Origin: Thioclava pacifica DSM 10166
Lineage (GTDB): Bacteria; Pseudomonadota; Alphaproteobacteria; Rhodobacterales; Rhodobacteraceae
Length of the DNA stretch: 64,000 nucleotides
Direction: 5' to 3'
Assembly (NCBI RefSeq): GCF_000714535.1
Contig: NZ_AUND01000001.1
Coordinates: 248,001-312,000, forward strand
Of the stretch, positions 52,711 through 61,761 are shown piece after piece. The notes below the pieces were generated by a model. The model searched no databases. It saw only the letters and a program-made list of their open reading frames with translations, and was not told the origin of the DNA. The position numbers were made by a program, and so were the translations under genes. Each line of letters starts with the position of its first letter. Position 1 is the first letter of the stretch.

Positions 52711-52725
52711 ATACCGTCTGGGTAT
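52711..52725. promoter_or_regulatory. LysR-type site ATAC-N7-GTAT upstream of pcaD
   Basis: ATACCGTCTGGGTAT is an exact match to the ATAC-N7-GTAT recognition pattern of CatR/CatM/BenM/ClcR regulators. A further GATACC lies at 52742-52747. The position, 53 bp before the pcaD ATG, suits activation of pcaD by one of the two LysR proteins of this cluster. Confidence 0.78.
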
Positions 52726-52798
52726 CAGGGATTACCGCGCTGATACCTGCGGTGAGGGTCGTGCCGAGCCGCGTGCCACGGTCGCGAACAATGAAAAA

Positions 52799-52821
52799 GG
52801 CCACCTCGCAGAGAGGTGGCC
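52799..52821 (-). terminator. Rho-independent terminator after the catechol dioxygenase gene
   Basis: GGCCACCTC (52799-52807) and GAGGTGGCC (52813-52821) form a perfect 9-bp stem with a 5-base loop. On the minus strand it is followed by TTTTTCATT. It lies 25 bp beyond the dioxygenase stop and separates that operon from pcaD. Confidence 0.9.
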
Positions 52822-52846
52822 AGTTTCCGGGGGTAAACGGGAGGTC

Positions 52847-53860
52847 TTACTCGGCCGGTTCCGCGACCTCGTCCTTGGCCTCAGCCTCGGCCATCGCGGC
52901 CTCGACGATCGGGGTGCCGTAGACGAAGAAGTCCTGCGGAAGCTCGCCGCCGAACCAGACGCCGCCACCGTTGAAGAAGTTGCTCTCGTCCCAGGTGAGG
53001 GTCTTCCAGTCCGGATCGAAGATCAGGTAACCGGTGTCGCCGAAGAGCTCGATGCGGTTGCCGCCGGGCTCGTAGACATACATGAAGTAAGCTTGGCTGA
53101 CGCCGTGCTTGGCCGGGCCCGCCTCGATGGTGACATCGTATTCCTGCAAGATATCGGCAAGGTCGAGCATCTGGCCCTGGTTGCCATACCAGAAGGCGAC
53201 ATGGTGCAGACGGTTGCCGGGGCCGGCCTGATCCTTGGTGAAGGCGACCTCATGCACGAGCGGGCTGACCGAGAACCACGCAGCCAGCTCGTCCTGGCCA
53301 CCGAAGACCACGTTTTCACGCTTCAGGAAGCCCAGATTGTCCATCAGGAACTGGCCATTCTTGGTCACGTCCGAGCACAGCAGGTTCACGTGGTCGAGAC
53401 GACGGACCGGCACGCCGCGCAGCGGGCGCTTCTGGGCGCGCGAGAGAAGCTTCGATTTCAGCTCCTCGGGGGCCTTGTAATATTCGACATCCCAGAACAG
53501 GTGCTGCTTGTGGCCGTCGGGCGTGGTGAATTCATACGCCTTGCCATAGCCCTTGTTGCCTTCGACCCATTTGCCGGGCTTGCCCGAAGCTTCGATCGCG
53601 GCGACGCGACGCTCGAGCGCCTGCGGCGAGGACGCGCGCCAGCCGACCATGCCGATGCCGGCCTTGTCCGAGCGGGTCAGTTTCAGCGAGTGATGATAGC
53701 GATCCTCGTAACCGCGCAGGTAGCAGGATTTGCCGTCATCCTCGGTCGGCGTCATGCCCAGAACATCGTGGAAGAACCAGAAGCTCTCCTCGAATTTGGG
53801 GGTGAAGAGTTCGACGCAGGCAAGCTGTGCGACGTCGTGGATTTGTTCCTGAAAGCTCAT
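52847..53860 (-). CDS. dmpB: Catechol 2,3-dioxygenase (extradiol, VOC fold)
   Basis: A 337-residue two-domain VOC protein. The Fe(II) ligands of type I extradiol dioxygenases are all present: His157 in RRLDHVNLL, His220 in [10 protein letters not shown] and Glu271 in GGNRIELFG. Tyr near [11 protein letters not shown] fits the second-sphere residue. It opens catechol next to the diol, giving 2-hydroxymuconic semialdehyde for DmpC. It is longer than classical XylE/DmpB (307) by a C-terminal tail rich in Ala and Glu. AGGGAGGAACC precedes the ATG. It follows dmpI by 29 bp. The precise diol substrate is inferred from the pathway. Confidence 0.87.
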   Translation of the reverse strand: MSFQEQIHDVAQLACVELFTPKFEESFWFFHDVLGMTPTEDDGKSCYLRGYEDRYHHSLKLTRSDKAGIGMVGWRASSPQALERRVAAIEASGKPGKWVEGNKGYGKAYEFTTPDGHKQHLFWDVEYYKAPEELKSKLLSRAQKRPLRGVPVRRLDHVNLLCSDVTKNGQFLMDNLGFLKRENVVFGGQDELAAWFSVSPLVHEVAFTKDQAGPGNRLHHVAFWYGNQGQMLDLADILQEYDVTIEAGPAKHGVSQAYFMYVYEPGGNRIELFGDTGYLIFDPDWKTLTWDESNFFNGGGVWFGGELPQDFFVYGTPIVEAAMAEAEAKDEVAEPAE

Positions 53861-53889
53861 GGTTCCTCCCTGAAGCTGATTTGTTTGGC

Positions 53890-54150
53890 TCAATTGGCCG
53901 TGGCCTTTTCATGGCCGTTGGCCTGGCCCGTTCCATTCGAGGAAGACGCGGCGGATTTACCGGGCTCCTCGACATATTTCGGTTCGCCCGCGACCGCGAA
54001 ATGGCCCGAGCGGAGTTCCTGAAGAAGAATGCGCACCGATTCAGGTTTGACGCCGAGCGTGTCGACGGCAGCGCGCGTGACTTCACGCATGAGCGCTTCC
54101 TTCTGTGCCTCGGTGCGGCCTTCCATCAGGTGAATCTGGATTACCGGCAT
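53890..54150 (-). CDS. dmpI: 4-oxalocrotonate tautomerase with an extended C-terminus
   Basis: An 86-residue protein. After Met removal the catalytic residues fall exactly at the 4-OT positions: Pro1, Arg11 (MEGRTEAQK), Arg39 ([10 protein letters not shown]) and Phe50 (SGHFAVAG). It isomerises 2-hydroxymuconate to 4-oxalocrotonate. Standard 4-OT is about 62 residues; here a polar tail of roughly 24 residues rich in S, G, N and A follows ([15 protein letters not shown]). GAGGAGCATC precedes ATG 54150. A LysR-type half-conserved site lies 120 bp upstream. Confidence 0.92.
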   Translation of the reverse strand: MPVIQIHLMEGRTEAQKEALMREVTRAAVDTLGVKPESVRILLQELRSGHFAVAGEPKYVEEPGKSAASSSNGTGQANGHEKATAN

Positions 54151-54270
54151 GATGCTCCTCTTCGCTGGCCCGCGTTCTCTTCCGGATGATCCGGTCCTCC
54201 TGAACGCGTCCATGGGTCGAGATTGGGAAAAAGGGGCGATGCAATCAAATACCATTTGATCCCTGTTTCG

Positions 54271-54285
54271 ATACCTATTGCGCAT
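54271..54285. promoter_or_regulatory. LysR-type site ATAC-N7-GCAT between the LysR gene and dmpI
   Basis: ATACCTATTGCGCAT matches ATAC-N7-GTAT with one substitution and shares TTTCGATACC at its left with the site at 56908. It lies in the 230-bp gap upstream of dmpI; the gap has no gene. Confidence 0.62.
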
Positions 54286-54380
54286 CGCGCTTGAGGCTAT
54301 GCACAACGCATTGTGTCGCGCCGAGGCGCGGGGGATAACGGTTTCGGTCGGATCGGGTAGTTTTCTCTAAGTGCTTGCGA

Positions 54381-55268
54381 TCAATGGGTTAAACCGCGCG
54401 CCACTTCGAGGAAATTGGCAAGGATTGGAGAGGGGTCGGTCTCGCGATAGATGCAGGAGATGTCGACCCGCGCACTCTTGTCCATACCCTCGAGAGGAAT
54501 GCATTTCACGCCTTCCATGCTCACGCTCGTGATCGAGCCGGGCACGAGGCAAACACCGAACCCCGCCGCGACGAGCGCCATGGCGGTGAAACCGTCGCCC
54601 ACGACCTGCGCCACATTGGGTGCGAATCCCGCCTCGTGGCACAGGCCCGTCACCTTCTCGACGAAGCCTTGCGCACGGCTCGCCGGAAAGAGCAGCATCG
54701 GTTCATGCGACAGCTCGGAGAGATGCATCGAGCTGCGTTCGGCAAAGGGACCAGGATCGGGCACGACGGCAAAGAGCGGCTCGGAGGCCAGCTCTTCGAT
54801 CGCCAGTCCAGGCACCGGCGTCAGCATCCGGTTGAAGCCCAGGTCGATCGAGCGGTTCTGCAAGGCCTCGATCTGCGCGGTCTTGTTGAGCGCATGCATC
54901 ACCACCTTCACGTCCGGATAGCGGCGTTTGAATTCGAGGATGATGCGCGGGATGAAGCTGAGGATCGCGGTGCCGAAGATCGCGATATCGAGACGCCCGA
55001 GCCCCCCTTCAGAGGCGCGATGCACCCGGTCGGCCGCCTGATCGAGAAGCCCCACGATATTGCGTGCCTCATCGAGGAACAGCGCGCCCGCCTGTGTCAG
55101 CTCCACGCCCCGCGGGGTGCGGTTGAAGAGCTGTGCGCCGAGCTGTTCCTCGAGCGCCTGTATCTGGCGCGTGATGGGCGGTTGCGAGACGTGCAGCCGC
55201 TCGGCCGCGCGGCCGAAATGCAGCTCCTCGGCCACGGCGATGAAATAGCGAAGCTGGCGCAGGTTCAT
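54381..55268 (-). CDS. LysR-family regulator of the catabolic cluster (first copy)
   Basis: A 295-residue LysR protein of the CatM/BenM/ClcR type: MNLRQLRYFIAVAEELHFGR, then AAERLHVSQPPITRQIQALE as the helix-turn-helix. The effector domain begins IAIFGTAILSFIPRIILEF. Regulators of this type respond to muconate or related acids. It is encoded between dmpC and dmpI on the same strand, and 45% or so of its N-terminal DNA-binding positions match the second LysR at 61762 by eye. Targets are inferred from the ATAC-N7-GTAT sites nearby. Confidence 0.9.
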   Translation of the reverse strand: MNLRQLRYFIAVAEELHFGRAAERLHVSQPPITRQIQALEEQLGAQLFNRTPRGVELTQAGALFLDEARNIVGLLDQAADRVHRASEGGLGRLDIAIFGTAILSFIPRIILEFKRRYPDVKVVMHALNKTAQIEALQNRSIDLGFNRMLTPVPGLAIEELASEPLFAVVPDPGPFAERSSMHLSELSHEPMLLFPASRAQGFVEKVTGLCHEAGFAPNVAQVVGDGFTAMALVAAGFGVCLVPGSITSVSMEGVKCIPLEGMDKSARVDISCIYRETDPSPILANFLEVARGLTH

Positions 55269-55357
55269 GGGGCTCCCTTTCGCCTTCTACAGTTGCGCGA
55301 ACGCGCGCCCCGGACAAGCCGGGACGCGCGCGCAAGCTTTGAGACGGAGGAGGACGC

Positions 55358-56824
55358 TCACAGCTTGAGGCAGAGGTTCGTCCGCTCGGTATAGAATTCC
55401 AGCGAATGCACCCCGCCTTCGCGTCCGATGCCCGAGGATTTCGAGCCACCGAAAGCCGTGCGCAGATCGCGCAGGAACCACGAGTTCACCCAGACGAGGC
55501 CGACTTCCATCTTGCCGCCGACCCGATGCGCGCGACCGAGGTTTTCGGTGAGGAGCGTCGCCGAGAGCCCGTAATTCGTGTCATTGGCCATCGCGATCAC
55601 CTCTTCCTCGGTGTCGAAGGGCTGGATGTGACAGCAGGGGCCGAAGATCTCTTCGCGAACGATGGGGCTGTCCTCGGGCAGGCCGGTCCAGATCGTCGGC
55701 TCTACGAAGAAGCCCTCGTTGCGGTAATCCCCTTCGGGGAAGTCGGGCACGCCGCCGCCGGTAACGATGGTGGCGCCCAGATCGGCGGCCTTCTTGTAAT
55801 AGCTCAGCACTTTCTCGCGATGCTCGGCGGAGATCAGCGGGCCGATGGTCGCGCCATCGGTGTCCGGGCCGCCTTGCTTGAGGCCATCGGCCCCCGCTTT
55901 CAGGCGCGAGACGAACTCGTCGAAGATGGGGCGTTCGACATAGATCCGCTCGGTGCCGAGGCAGACCTGCCCGGTATTGGCAAAGCACGAGCGCATCGTG
56001 ACCTCGATCGCCTTGTCCATATCGGCATCGGCGAAGACGATGGCGGGGTTCTTGCCGCCGAGTTCAAACGACACGTCGCGCAGACCGATCGCGGCCTGTT
56101 TCATGATCGCCTCGCCGGTGCGGGTCTCACCGGTGAAGGTGATGCCGTTGACCTTCGGGTGTTGGGTCAGCAGCTCGCCCGCGCTTTCCGGGCCGAAGCC
56201 GTGGATCACGTTGTAGACGCCTTTCGGAATGCCCACCTCGTTCATCACCTCGCCCAGAAGGGTCGCGGTGGCAGGGCTTTCCTCGGAGGGCTTCACGACG
56301 ACCGTGTTGCCGCAGGCCAGCGCCGGGCCGACTTTCCATGTCATCAGCAGGAAGGGCGCGTTCCAAGGCGAGATCACCCCGATCACCCCTTTCGGGCGGT
56401 GCAGTTCGAGGTTGGCCGCGCCCGTTCCGTCATGGGTGTCCATGTGGAAATACTCGCCGCCGGTGTTCTTCAGCATCTCCGCGAAGATACGGAAGTTGGC
56501 GGCGCCGCGCGGGATCTCGACCTTCTCGGCGAAACCGCGGGTGTGGCCGGTATCCTGCACTTCGGCTTCCATGAAGTCGGCCTTGCGTGCGTCGATGGCG
56601 TCGGCGAGCTTCATCAGCAGGTCGCAGCGCTCGGCCTTGGGCATCTTGCCCCAGGGGCCGTTGAGCGCGGCCGCCGCAGCTTCCACCGCGTCATTCACAT
56701 CCTCGGCCAGTGCCTCATGCACATCGGCGATTTTCTTGCCGGTCGAGGGGGAAATCTTGTCGAAAGTCTTGCCCGATTTCGCGGCGCGATATTCGCCGTC
56801 GATGAAGAGCTTGTGCGTGGTCAT
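55358..56824 (-). CDS. dmpC: 2-hydroxymuconic semialdehyde dehydrogenase DmpC
   Basis: A 488-residue aldehyde dehydrogenase with catalytic Glu254 (SFELGGKNPAIVF) and Cys288 (ANTGQVCLGTERIYVE). The CLGTERIYVE sequence after the cysteine and the ending GGSKSSGIGREGGVHSLEFY are typical of XylG/DmpC. It oxidises 2-hydroxymuconic semialdehyde with NAD+, sending carbon into the oxalocrotonate branch. No hydrolase (DmpD) gene accompanies it. It is first in the minus-strand set and divergent from dmpE across 234 bp with paired LysR sites. Confidence 0.93.
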   Translation of the reverse strand: MTTHKLFIDGEYRAAKSGKTFDKISPSTGKKIADVHEALAEDVNDAVEAAAAALNGPWGKMPKAERCDLLMKLADAIDARKADFMEAEVQDTGHTRGFAEKVEIPRGAANFRIFAEMLKNTGGEYFHMDTHDGTGAANLELHRPKGVIGVISPWNAPFLLMTWKVGPALACGNTVVVKPSEESPATATLLGEVMNEVGIPKGVYNVIHGFGPESAGELLTQHPKVNGITFTGETRTGEAIMKQAAIGLRDVSFELGGKNPAIVFADADMDKAIEVTMRSCFANTGQVCLGTERIYVERPIFDEFVSRLKAGADGLKQGGPDTDGATIGPLISAEHREKVLSYYKKAADLGATIVTGGGVPDFPEGDYRNEGFFVEPTIWTGLPEDSPIVREEIFGPCCHIQPFDTEEEVIAMANDTNYGLSATLLTENLGRAHRVGGKMEVGLVWVNSWFLRDLRTAFGGSKSSGIGREGGVHSLEFYTERTNLCLKL

Positions 56825-56900
56825 GTCGTCCTCCCGTAAGACATCTCTTGCGCGACAAGCTAAGGAGGCCGCGCGATACTCTCCAATGCTTTTACATTCC

Positions 56901-56957
56901 GTATTCGATACCGTTTTTGCATGACGCCTCATCGGGCCGCGATGCAAAACCCGTATC
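56901..56957. promoter_or_regulatory. Paired inverted LysR-type sites in the dmpC-dmpE divergent promoter
   Basis: GATACCGTTTTTGCAT (56907-56922) and ATGCAAAACCCGTATC (56942-56957) are inverted copies matching at 14 of 16 positions. Each contains the ATAC-N7-GCAT pattern or its reverse (ATGC-N7-GTAT). The centre-to-centre distance is 35 bp. GTATTCGATAC (56901-56911) adds a small palindrome. The pair is placed symmetrically to serve both promoters. Confidence 0.75.
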
Positions 56958-57058
56958 ACACCCCGCCCATCAAAGTATTGGAGCGTATCGCGCCGGAGTC
57001 ATAGCCTGACTGCGGAGGCGGTCTCAGTCAGCTTCATGCAGGCCGCGACGGAGGACAT

Positions 57059-57859
57059 ATGCTGGATAACACCAAGATCGAGAGCTTGGGCGATGCGCTT
57101 TATGACGCGCTGCGCTCGGGCCGACCGACTCAGAAAATCAGCGCGCTCGAACCCGAGAGCGATATCGAGGACGCCTATCGCATCCAGTTGCGGATGCTGG
57201 AGCGGCGTCTGGAAGCGGGCGACGAGGTCGTCGGCAAGAAGATCGGCCTGACGAGCCGCGCCATTCAGGACGCGCTTGGCGTCTACCAACCCGATTTCGG
57301 GCAGGTGACGAAGCGGATGCTGTTTGAGGATGGCGCGACGATCGACCTGTCGAAACTGATGCAGCCGCGCCTCGAGGGCGAACTGGCCTTCCGCCTCAAG
57401 GAAGATCTGATCGGGCCGGGTGTGACGGTGACGGATGTGATCCGCGCCACTGACTACGTGACGCCCTGTTTCGAGATCGTCGATACCCGTTTCGAGGACT
57501 GGAAGATCAAGATCCAGGACACCGTGGCGGACAATGCGTCCTGCGGCGTGTTCGTGCTGGGCGATGCCAAGGCCGATCCGCGCGATCTGGACCTGAGCCT
57601 TGCAGGCATGGTGATCGAGAAGAACGGCGAAGTGGTCGCCACCGGGGCAGGGGCAGCGGTGCAGGGCTCGCCGGTGATGGCGGTCGCGTGGCTCGCCAAC
57701 ACTCTGGGTCGTCTGGGCATTCCGCTCAAGGCGGGCGAGATCATCCTCTCGGGCGCGCAGGCGCCGTTGCTGGATGTGCGTGACGGCGATCACTTCACTT
57801 GCGAAATCGCGGGCATCGGCTCGTGCGAGATGCGTTTTGCCGGGAGGGCGATGGTATGA
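57059..57859 (+). CDS. dmpE: 2-oxopent-4-enoate hydratase DmpE
   Basis: A 266-residue member of the fumarylacetoacetase-like hydratase/decarboxylase family. It resembles DmpE along its length: ALYDALRSGRPTQKISALEP, LRMLERRLEAGDEVVGKKIG, GVYQPDFGQVTKRM and QPRLEGELAF with the Mg-binding Glu pair. It adds water to 2-oxopent-4-enoate, giving 4-hydroxy-2-oxovalerate. GGAGGACAT precedes ATG 57059. Its stop overlaps the dmpH ATG. It is first in a plus-strand operon of at least four genes. Confidence 0.94.
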   Translation: MLDNTKIESLGDALYDALRSGRPTQKISALEPESDIEDAYRIQLRMLERRLEAGDEVVGKKIGLTSRAIQDALGVYQPDFGQVTKRMLFEDGATIDLSKLMQPRLEGELAFRLKEDLIGPGVTVTDVIRATDYVTPCFEIVDTRFEDWKIKIQDTVADNASCGVFVLGDAKADPRDLDLSLAGMVIEKNGEVVATGAGAAVQGSPVMAVAWLANTLGRLGIPLKAGEIILSGAQAPLLDVRDGDHFTCEIAGIGSCEMRFAGRAMV

Positions 57860-58662
57860 GCCTCGATCAACCCAACAGCGTCGATGACGAAGCGATCATC
57901 CGCATGGCCGAACGCGTCGAGACTGCGCAGCGTTACGCGACGCCGATCCGCAAGCTGACCGAGGATTACCCCGATCTGACCATCGCCGATGCCTATCGCG
58001 TCCAAACTGCGCTGCGGCGCAATCTGGAGAAGAAGGGCGAGCGGGTGATCGGTTGGAAAGCGGGTCTGACTTCGAAGCCGAAAATGGCGCAGATGGGGGT
58101 CTCGACCCCCGGCGTGGGCTTCCTGACCGATGCGATGGAGCGTCCGGCGAATTCGAAGATCACGGTGTCGGACATGATCCACCCGCGTGTCGAGGCCGAG
58201 ATTGCCTTCGTCACCAACAAGGAGCTGTCGGGCAAGGTTACCAAGGAAGAGGTGCTGGCGGCGACCGATTACGTCCAGCCCGCGCTGGAGGTGATCGACT
58301 CGCGCTTCACCGGGTTCAAGTTCGACCTGGAATCGGTGCTGGCCGACAATTCCAGCTCGGCCCGCTTCGTGCCGGGCGGGCGGATGATCCGCCCCGATGC
58401 GCTTGATCTGCGGACCGTGGGGGTCGTGCTCGAACATAACGGCGAGATCGCCCAGATCGGCGCGGGCGCCGAGGTGCTGGGCCACCCCGCCGAGGCGATC
58501 GCGATGCTGGTCGGCGTTCTGGACGACATGGGCGAGGTTCTGCCCGCGGGCAGCTTCGTGATGGCCGGCGCGATCACCGCCGCCGTGGCCGTCAAGCCCG
58601 GCGATTCCATTACCGCGAGATTTTACGAGATGGGCTCGATCACGGTGACCTTCACCGAGTGA
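57856..58662 (+). CDS. dmpH: 4-oxalocrotonate decarboxylase DmpH
   Basis: A 268-residue paralogue of DmpE, here of the decarboxylase type: [40 protein letters not shown], then [17 protein letters not shown] with the metal-binding glutamates. It decarboxylates 4-oxalocrotonate to 2-oxopent-4-enoate and is known to complex with DmpE, which agrees with their ATGA-coupled translation. Confidence 0.94.
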   Translation: MSLDQPNSVDDEAIIRMAERVETAQRYATPIRKLTEDYPDLTIADAYRVQTALRRNLEKKGERVIGWKAGLTSKPKMAQMGVSTPGVGFLTDAMERPANSKITVSDMIHPRVEAEIAFVTNKELSGKVTKEEVLAATDYVQPALEVIDSRFTGFKFDLESVLADNSSSARFVPGGRMIRPDALDLRTVGVVLEHNGEIAQIGAGAEVLGHPAEAIAMLVGVLDDMGEVLPAGSFVMAGAITAAVAVKPGDSITARFYEMGSITVTFTE

Positions 58663-58684
58663 TCCCGAGCCAAGGAGGTTCAAG

Positions 58685-59602
58685 ATGAACAAGATCAAAT
58701 GTGCCCTGATCGGGTCGGGCAATATCGGCACCGATCTGATGTTCAAGCTGCTGCGCTCGGACGTGTTGGAGCCGGTCTGGATGGTCGGCATCGACCCCAA
58801 TTCCGACGGGCTCAAGCGCGCCGCTGACAAGGGGCTGAAAACCACCCATGAGGGCGTCGACGGGCTGCTGCCCCATGTCGAGGCCGACGGCATCCAGATC
58901 GCTTTTGACGCGACCTCGGCCTATGTCCACGCAGAGAACTCGCGCAAGCTCAATGAGCTGGGCGTGTTCATGGTCGACCTGACGCCCGCCGCGATCGGTC
59001 CCTTGTGCGTGCCGCCGGTGAACCTTGGTGATCTGGCGAAAGCGACGCCGATGAACGTCAACATGATCTCCTGCGCGGGTCAGGCGACGATCCCGATCGT
59101 CTCGGCCGTGGGCGCGGTGCAAACGGTCGAATATGCCGAGATCATCGCCTCGCTTTCCTCGAAATCCATCGGGCCGGGGACGCGGGCGAACCTTGATGAA
59201 TTCACCTTCACCACCTCGAACGCGATCGAGAAGGTGGGGGGCGCGAAGAAGGGCAAGGCGCTGGCTATCATCAACCCCGCCGACCCGCCGATGATCATGC
59301 GCAACACGATCTATTGCGAGGTCGAGGGCGAGCCGGACCAGGCCGCGATCACCAAATCGGTCAAGGAAATGATCGCGCAGGTGCAGCGCTACGTCCCCGG
59401 CTACAAGCTGGTGAACGGCCCCGACTTCGACGGCAACCGCGTCGCGGTCTTCATGGAGGTCGCGGGGCTTGGCGACTACCTGCCGACCTATGCGGGCAAT
59501 CTCGACATCATGACGGCGGCCGCCGCACGCACTGCCGAGATGTTCGCCGAACGGATCCTCGACGGGTCGATGGAACTCAAGAAACTGGAGCCGGCACAAT
59601 GA
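58685..59602 (+). CDS. dmpF: Acetaldehyde dehydrogenase (acylating) DmpF
   Basis: A 305-residue enzyme. NAD loop [17 protein letters not shown] at 7-23; catalytic Cys130 in [17 protein letters not shown]. It converts acetaldehyde with NAD+ and CoA to acetyl-CoA and forms a channelling complex with DmpG. AAGGAGG precedes the ATG. The stop overlaps the dmpG ATG by 4 bases, which fits a stable complex. Confidence 0.96.
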   Translation: MNKIKCALIGSGNIGTDLMFKLLRSDVLEPVWMVGIDPNSDGLKRAADKGLKTTHEGVDGLLPHVEADGIQIAFDATSAYVHAENSRKLNELGVFMVDLTPAAIGPLCVPPVNLGDLAKATPMNVNMISCAGQATIPIVSAVGAVQTVEYAEIIASLSSKSIGPGTRANLDEFTFTTSNAIEKVGGAKKGKALAIINPADPPMIMRNTIYCEVEGEPDQAAITKSVKEMIAQVQRYVPGYKLVNGPDFDGNRVAVFMEVAGLGDYLPTYAGNLDIMTAAAARTAEMFAERILDGSMELKKLEPAQ

Positions 59603-60660
59603 CCCATGAAAAAGCGAAATCGGGCATGGAAGGCCTGAAGGTCAAACTGCACGACATGTCCCTGCGCGATGGCATGCATGCCAAGCGCGAGCAGATCCCC
59701 GTCGAGATGATGGTCAAGATCGCCAAGGGTCTCGACGAAGCGGGCGTGCCTTACATGCAGGTCACTCATGGCGCGGGGCTGGGCGGCAACTCGATCCAGC
59801 ATGGCCGCGCGCTGGCGTCCAACGCGGAATATATCTCGGCGGTGGCCGAGGTGGTGAAGCAGGCGACGATTTCGGTGCTGCTGATTCCCGGTCTCGGCAC
59901 GATGAAGGAGCTCGAAGAGGCCTATGAGTGCGGCGCGCGCTCGGTCCATGTGGCGACCCATTGCACCGAGGCCGATACCTCGCCGCAGCATATCGCCTTC
60001 GCGCGCAAGCTCGGCATGGATGCTTCGGGCTTCCTGATGATGTCGCATCTGAACTCGGCCGAGGGGCTGACGGAACAGGCGCTCCTGATGGAGAGCTATG
60101 GCGCCAACACGGTCTATGTCACCGACTCGGCGGGCGCGATGCTGACCCATGAGGTCACCCATGCGATCTCGATGATGCGCGATGCGCTGAAACCCGAGAC
60201 CGAGATCGGCTTCCACGGTCACCATAATCTTGGCCTCGGCATTGCCAACTCCATCGCCGCCATCGGCGCGGGCGCGACCCGGATCGACGCTTCGCTGGCA
60301 GGGCTTGGCGCAGGCGCGGGCAATGCGCCCATCGAGGTGCTGGCCGCTGTCTGCGACCGGATGGAGATCGAGACCGGTTCTGACACCTTCGCGCTGATGG
60401 ATCTGGCCGAGGATGTCGTGGTGCCCTTCATGGATCACGTCGTGCGCGCCGACCGCGAGGCGCTGACGCTGGGCTTTGCCGGGGTCTATTCGACCTTCCT
60501 GCTGCCCGCGAAACGCGCCGGCGCCCGCTTTGGCATCCCGGCACGCGATATCCTCGTGGAACTCGGCCGCAAGAAGATGATCGGCGGTCAGGAAGACATG
60601 ATCCAGGACACTGCGATGACCATGGCGCGCGAACGCGGCCTGCTGAAGGAGAGCGCCTGA
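59599..60660 (+). CDS. dmpG: 4-hydroxy-2-oxovalerate aldolase DmpG
   Basis: A 353-residue HMGL-like TIM-barrel aldolase. Catalytic Arg23, metal ligand Asp24 and His27 lie in [12 protein letters not shown], and metal ligands His206 and His208 in [11 protein letters not shown]. It cleaves 4-hydroxy-2-oxovalerate into pyruvate and acetaldehyde, passing the aldehyde to DmpF. A 10-bp perfect hairpin follows before the next gene. Confidence 0.96.
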   Translation: MTHEKAKSGMEGLKVKLHDMSLRDGMHAKREQIPVEMMVKIAKGLDEAGVPYMQVTHGAGLGGNSIQHGRALASNAEYISAVAEVVKQATISVLLIPGLGTMKELEEAYECGARSVHVATHCTEADTSPQHIAFARKLGMDASGFLMMSHLNSAEGLTEQALLMESYGANTVYVTDSAGAMLTHEVTHAISMMRDALKPETEIGFHGHHNLGLGIANSIAAIGAGATRIDASLAGLGAGAGNAPIEVLAAVCDRMEIETGSDTFALMDLAEDVVVPFMDHVVRADREALTLGFAGVYSTFLLPAKRAGARFGIPARDILVELGRKKMIGGQEDMIQDTAMTMARERGLLKESA

Positions 60661-60668
60661 CAGACACG

Positions 60669-60699
60669 TTCCGCGCGCTGGTTTCGGCCGCGCGCGGAA
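60669..60699 (+). terminator. Hairpin between dmpG and the MetA-type protein gene
   Basis: TTCCGCGCGC (60669-60678) pairs perfectly with GCGCGCGGAA (60690-60699), 11-base loop, 8 bases after the dmpG stop. It lacks a T tract and may be an attenuator or processing site within the operon. Confidence 0.6.
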
Positions 60700-60776
60700 T
60701 CCCGGACCGGGAGGGGAAGAGGAGCCCCGCCCGGAGTGCCCGGAGACAGCTTTACACAAAGGGAGGGGAAACACCC

Positions 60777-61646
60777 ATGAAACTGAAACGCGCCGCGCTC
60801 GCCTTGAGCGCGCTGATGTCGCTTGCCGCAATGCCGGCCCATGCGATCGACGTGGCCCCCGGGGATTACGCGATCATGCCCTCGGGCACGAATATCGGCC
60901 TGCTCTATTTCCAGCATCAAAGCTCGGGCACGTTCGAGATCGGCGGCGGCAAGGCACCGGATTCGAAGCTCGATGCGAATGTGATGGTCCTGCGCGGGCT
61001 GCATTATTCGCAAGCCTTCGGCATGCCCGCGCTCTACCAGGCGGTTCTGCCCGTGGTTGGGTTTGACAGCGCACGGATCGGCGGGACCGATATGCCCAAG
61101 GCGCAAGGGGTCGGCGATCTGACGCTGGGCTTCTCGGTCTGGCCGGTGCAACCCTCGAACCCCGAGACCGGCACCACGCTGGGTCTGACGGCCTTCCTCA
61201 CCGCGCCCACGGGCAATTACGACGCGGCCAAGGTCAGCGCCGGCTCGGGCACCTGGACTTTGACCCCGCAGATGGGGCTTATTCAGGGGCTTGGCGGCGG
61301 CTACTATCTTGACGTGGTGGCGGATGTGGCGCTCACCAAGGATCACACCGAGAACGGCGACAAGATCGAGCGCGCCCCCGCGCCGCAGCTGCAGGCCTAC
61401 CTGCGCAAGCAATTCGGGCAGAAGACCTCTGTCTCCTTCGGGGTGTCCTCGCAGCGCGGCGGCAAGGTCAAGGTCAACGGCGTCGATACCGGTCAGCGTA
61501 CCGAGCGCGACCAGCTGCGCCTTTACGCCAACACCTTCGTCAGCCCGACGGTGCAGATCCAGGGGATGCTGGCCAAGGACGTGCATGTCGATGGCGGTTT
61601 CAAGAACGACTACGTGGCCGAACTGCGGCTGTTGAAGGTGTTCTGA
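60777..61646 (+). CDS. Outer-membrane protein of the phenol MetA pathway family
   Basis: A 289-residue exported protein with signal peptide MKLKRAALALSALMSLAAMP and alternating beta-strand pattern. It ends YVAELRLLKVF, the terminal phenylalanine typical of outer-membrane barrels. Sequence features such as GVGDLTLGFSVWPVQP and LTAFLTAPTGNYD fit the Phenol_MetA_deg family found beside aromatic catabolic genes, where it probably helps hydrophobic substrates cross the outer membrane. GGGAGGGGAAA precedes ATG 60777. Transport activity is inferred from family and context. Confidence 0.85.
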   Translation: MKLKRAALALSALMSLAAMPAHAIDVAPGDYAIMPSGTNIGLLYFQHQSSGTFEIGGGKAPDSKLDANVMVLRGLHYSQAFGMPALYQAVLPVVGFDSARIGGTDMPKAQGVGDLTLGFSVWPVQPSNPETGTTLGLTAFLTAPTGNYDAAKVSAGSGTWTLTPQMGLIQGLGGGYYLDVVADVALTKDHTENGDKIERAPAPQLQAYLRKQFGQKTSVSFGVSSQRGGKVKVNGVDTGQRTERDQLRLYANTFVSPTVQIQGMLAKDVHVDGGFKNDYVAELRLLKVF

Positions 61647-61693
61647 ACCTTCCCGGCCGGGTGCGGCATGTCCGTCGCGCCCGGCATCAACCG

Positions 61694-61708
61694 ATACCTT
61701 TTTCGATA
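61694..61708. promoter_or_regulatory. Degenerate LysR-type site upstream of the second LysR gene
   Basis: ATAC (61694-61697), CTTTTTC, then GATA (61705-61708): the first half matches the ATAC-N7-GTAT pattern and the second is weak. CGATACCTTTTTC resembles the site at 56908. It lies 54 bp before ATG 61762, a usual place for autoregulation. Confidence 0.5.
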
Positions 61709-61761
61709 GTGAATGGAGGTCTGTGATGACCTATATGGTATCACCGGGAGGGAGCGCCGGG

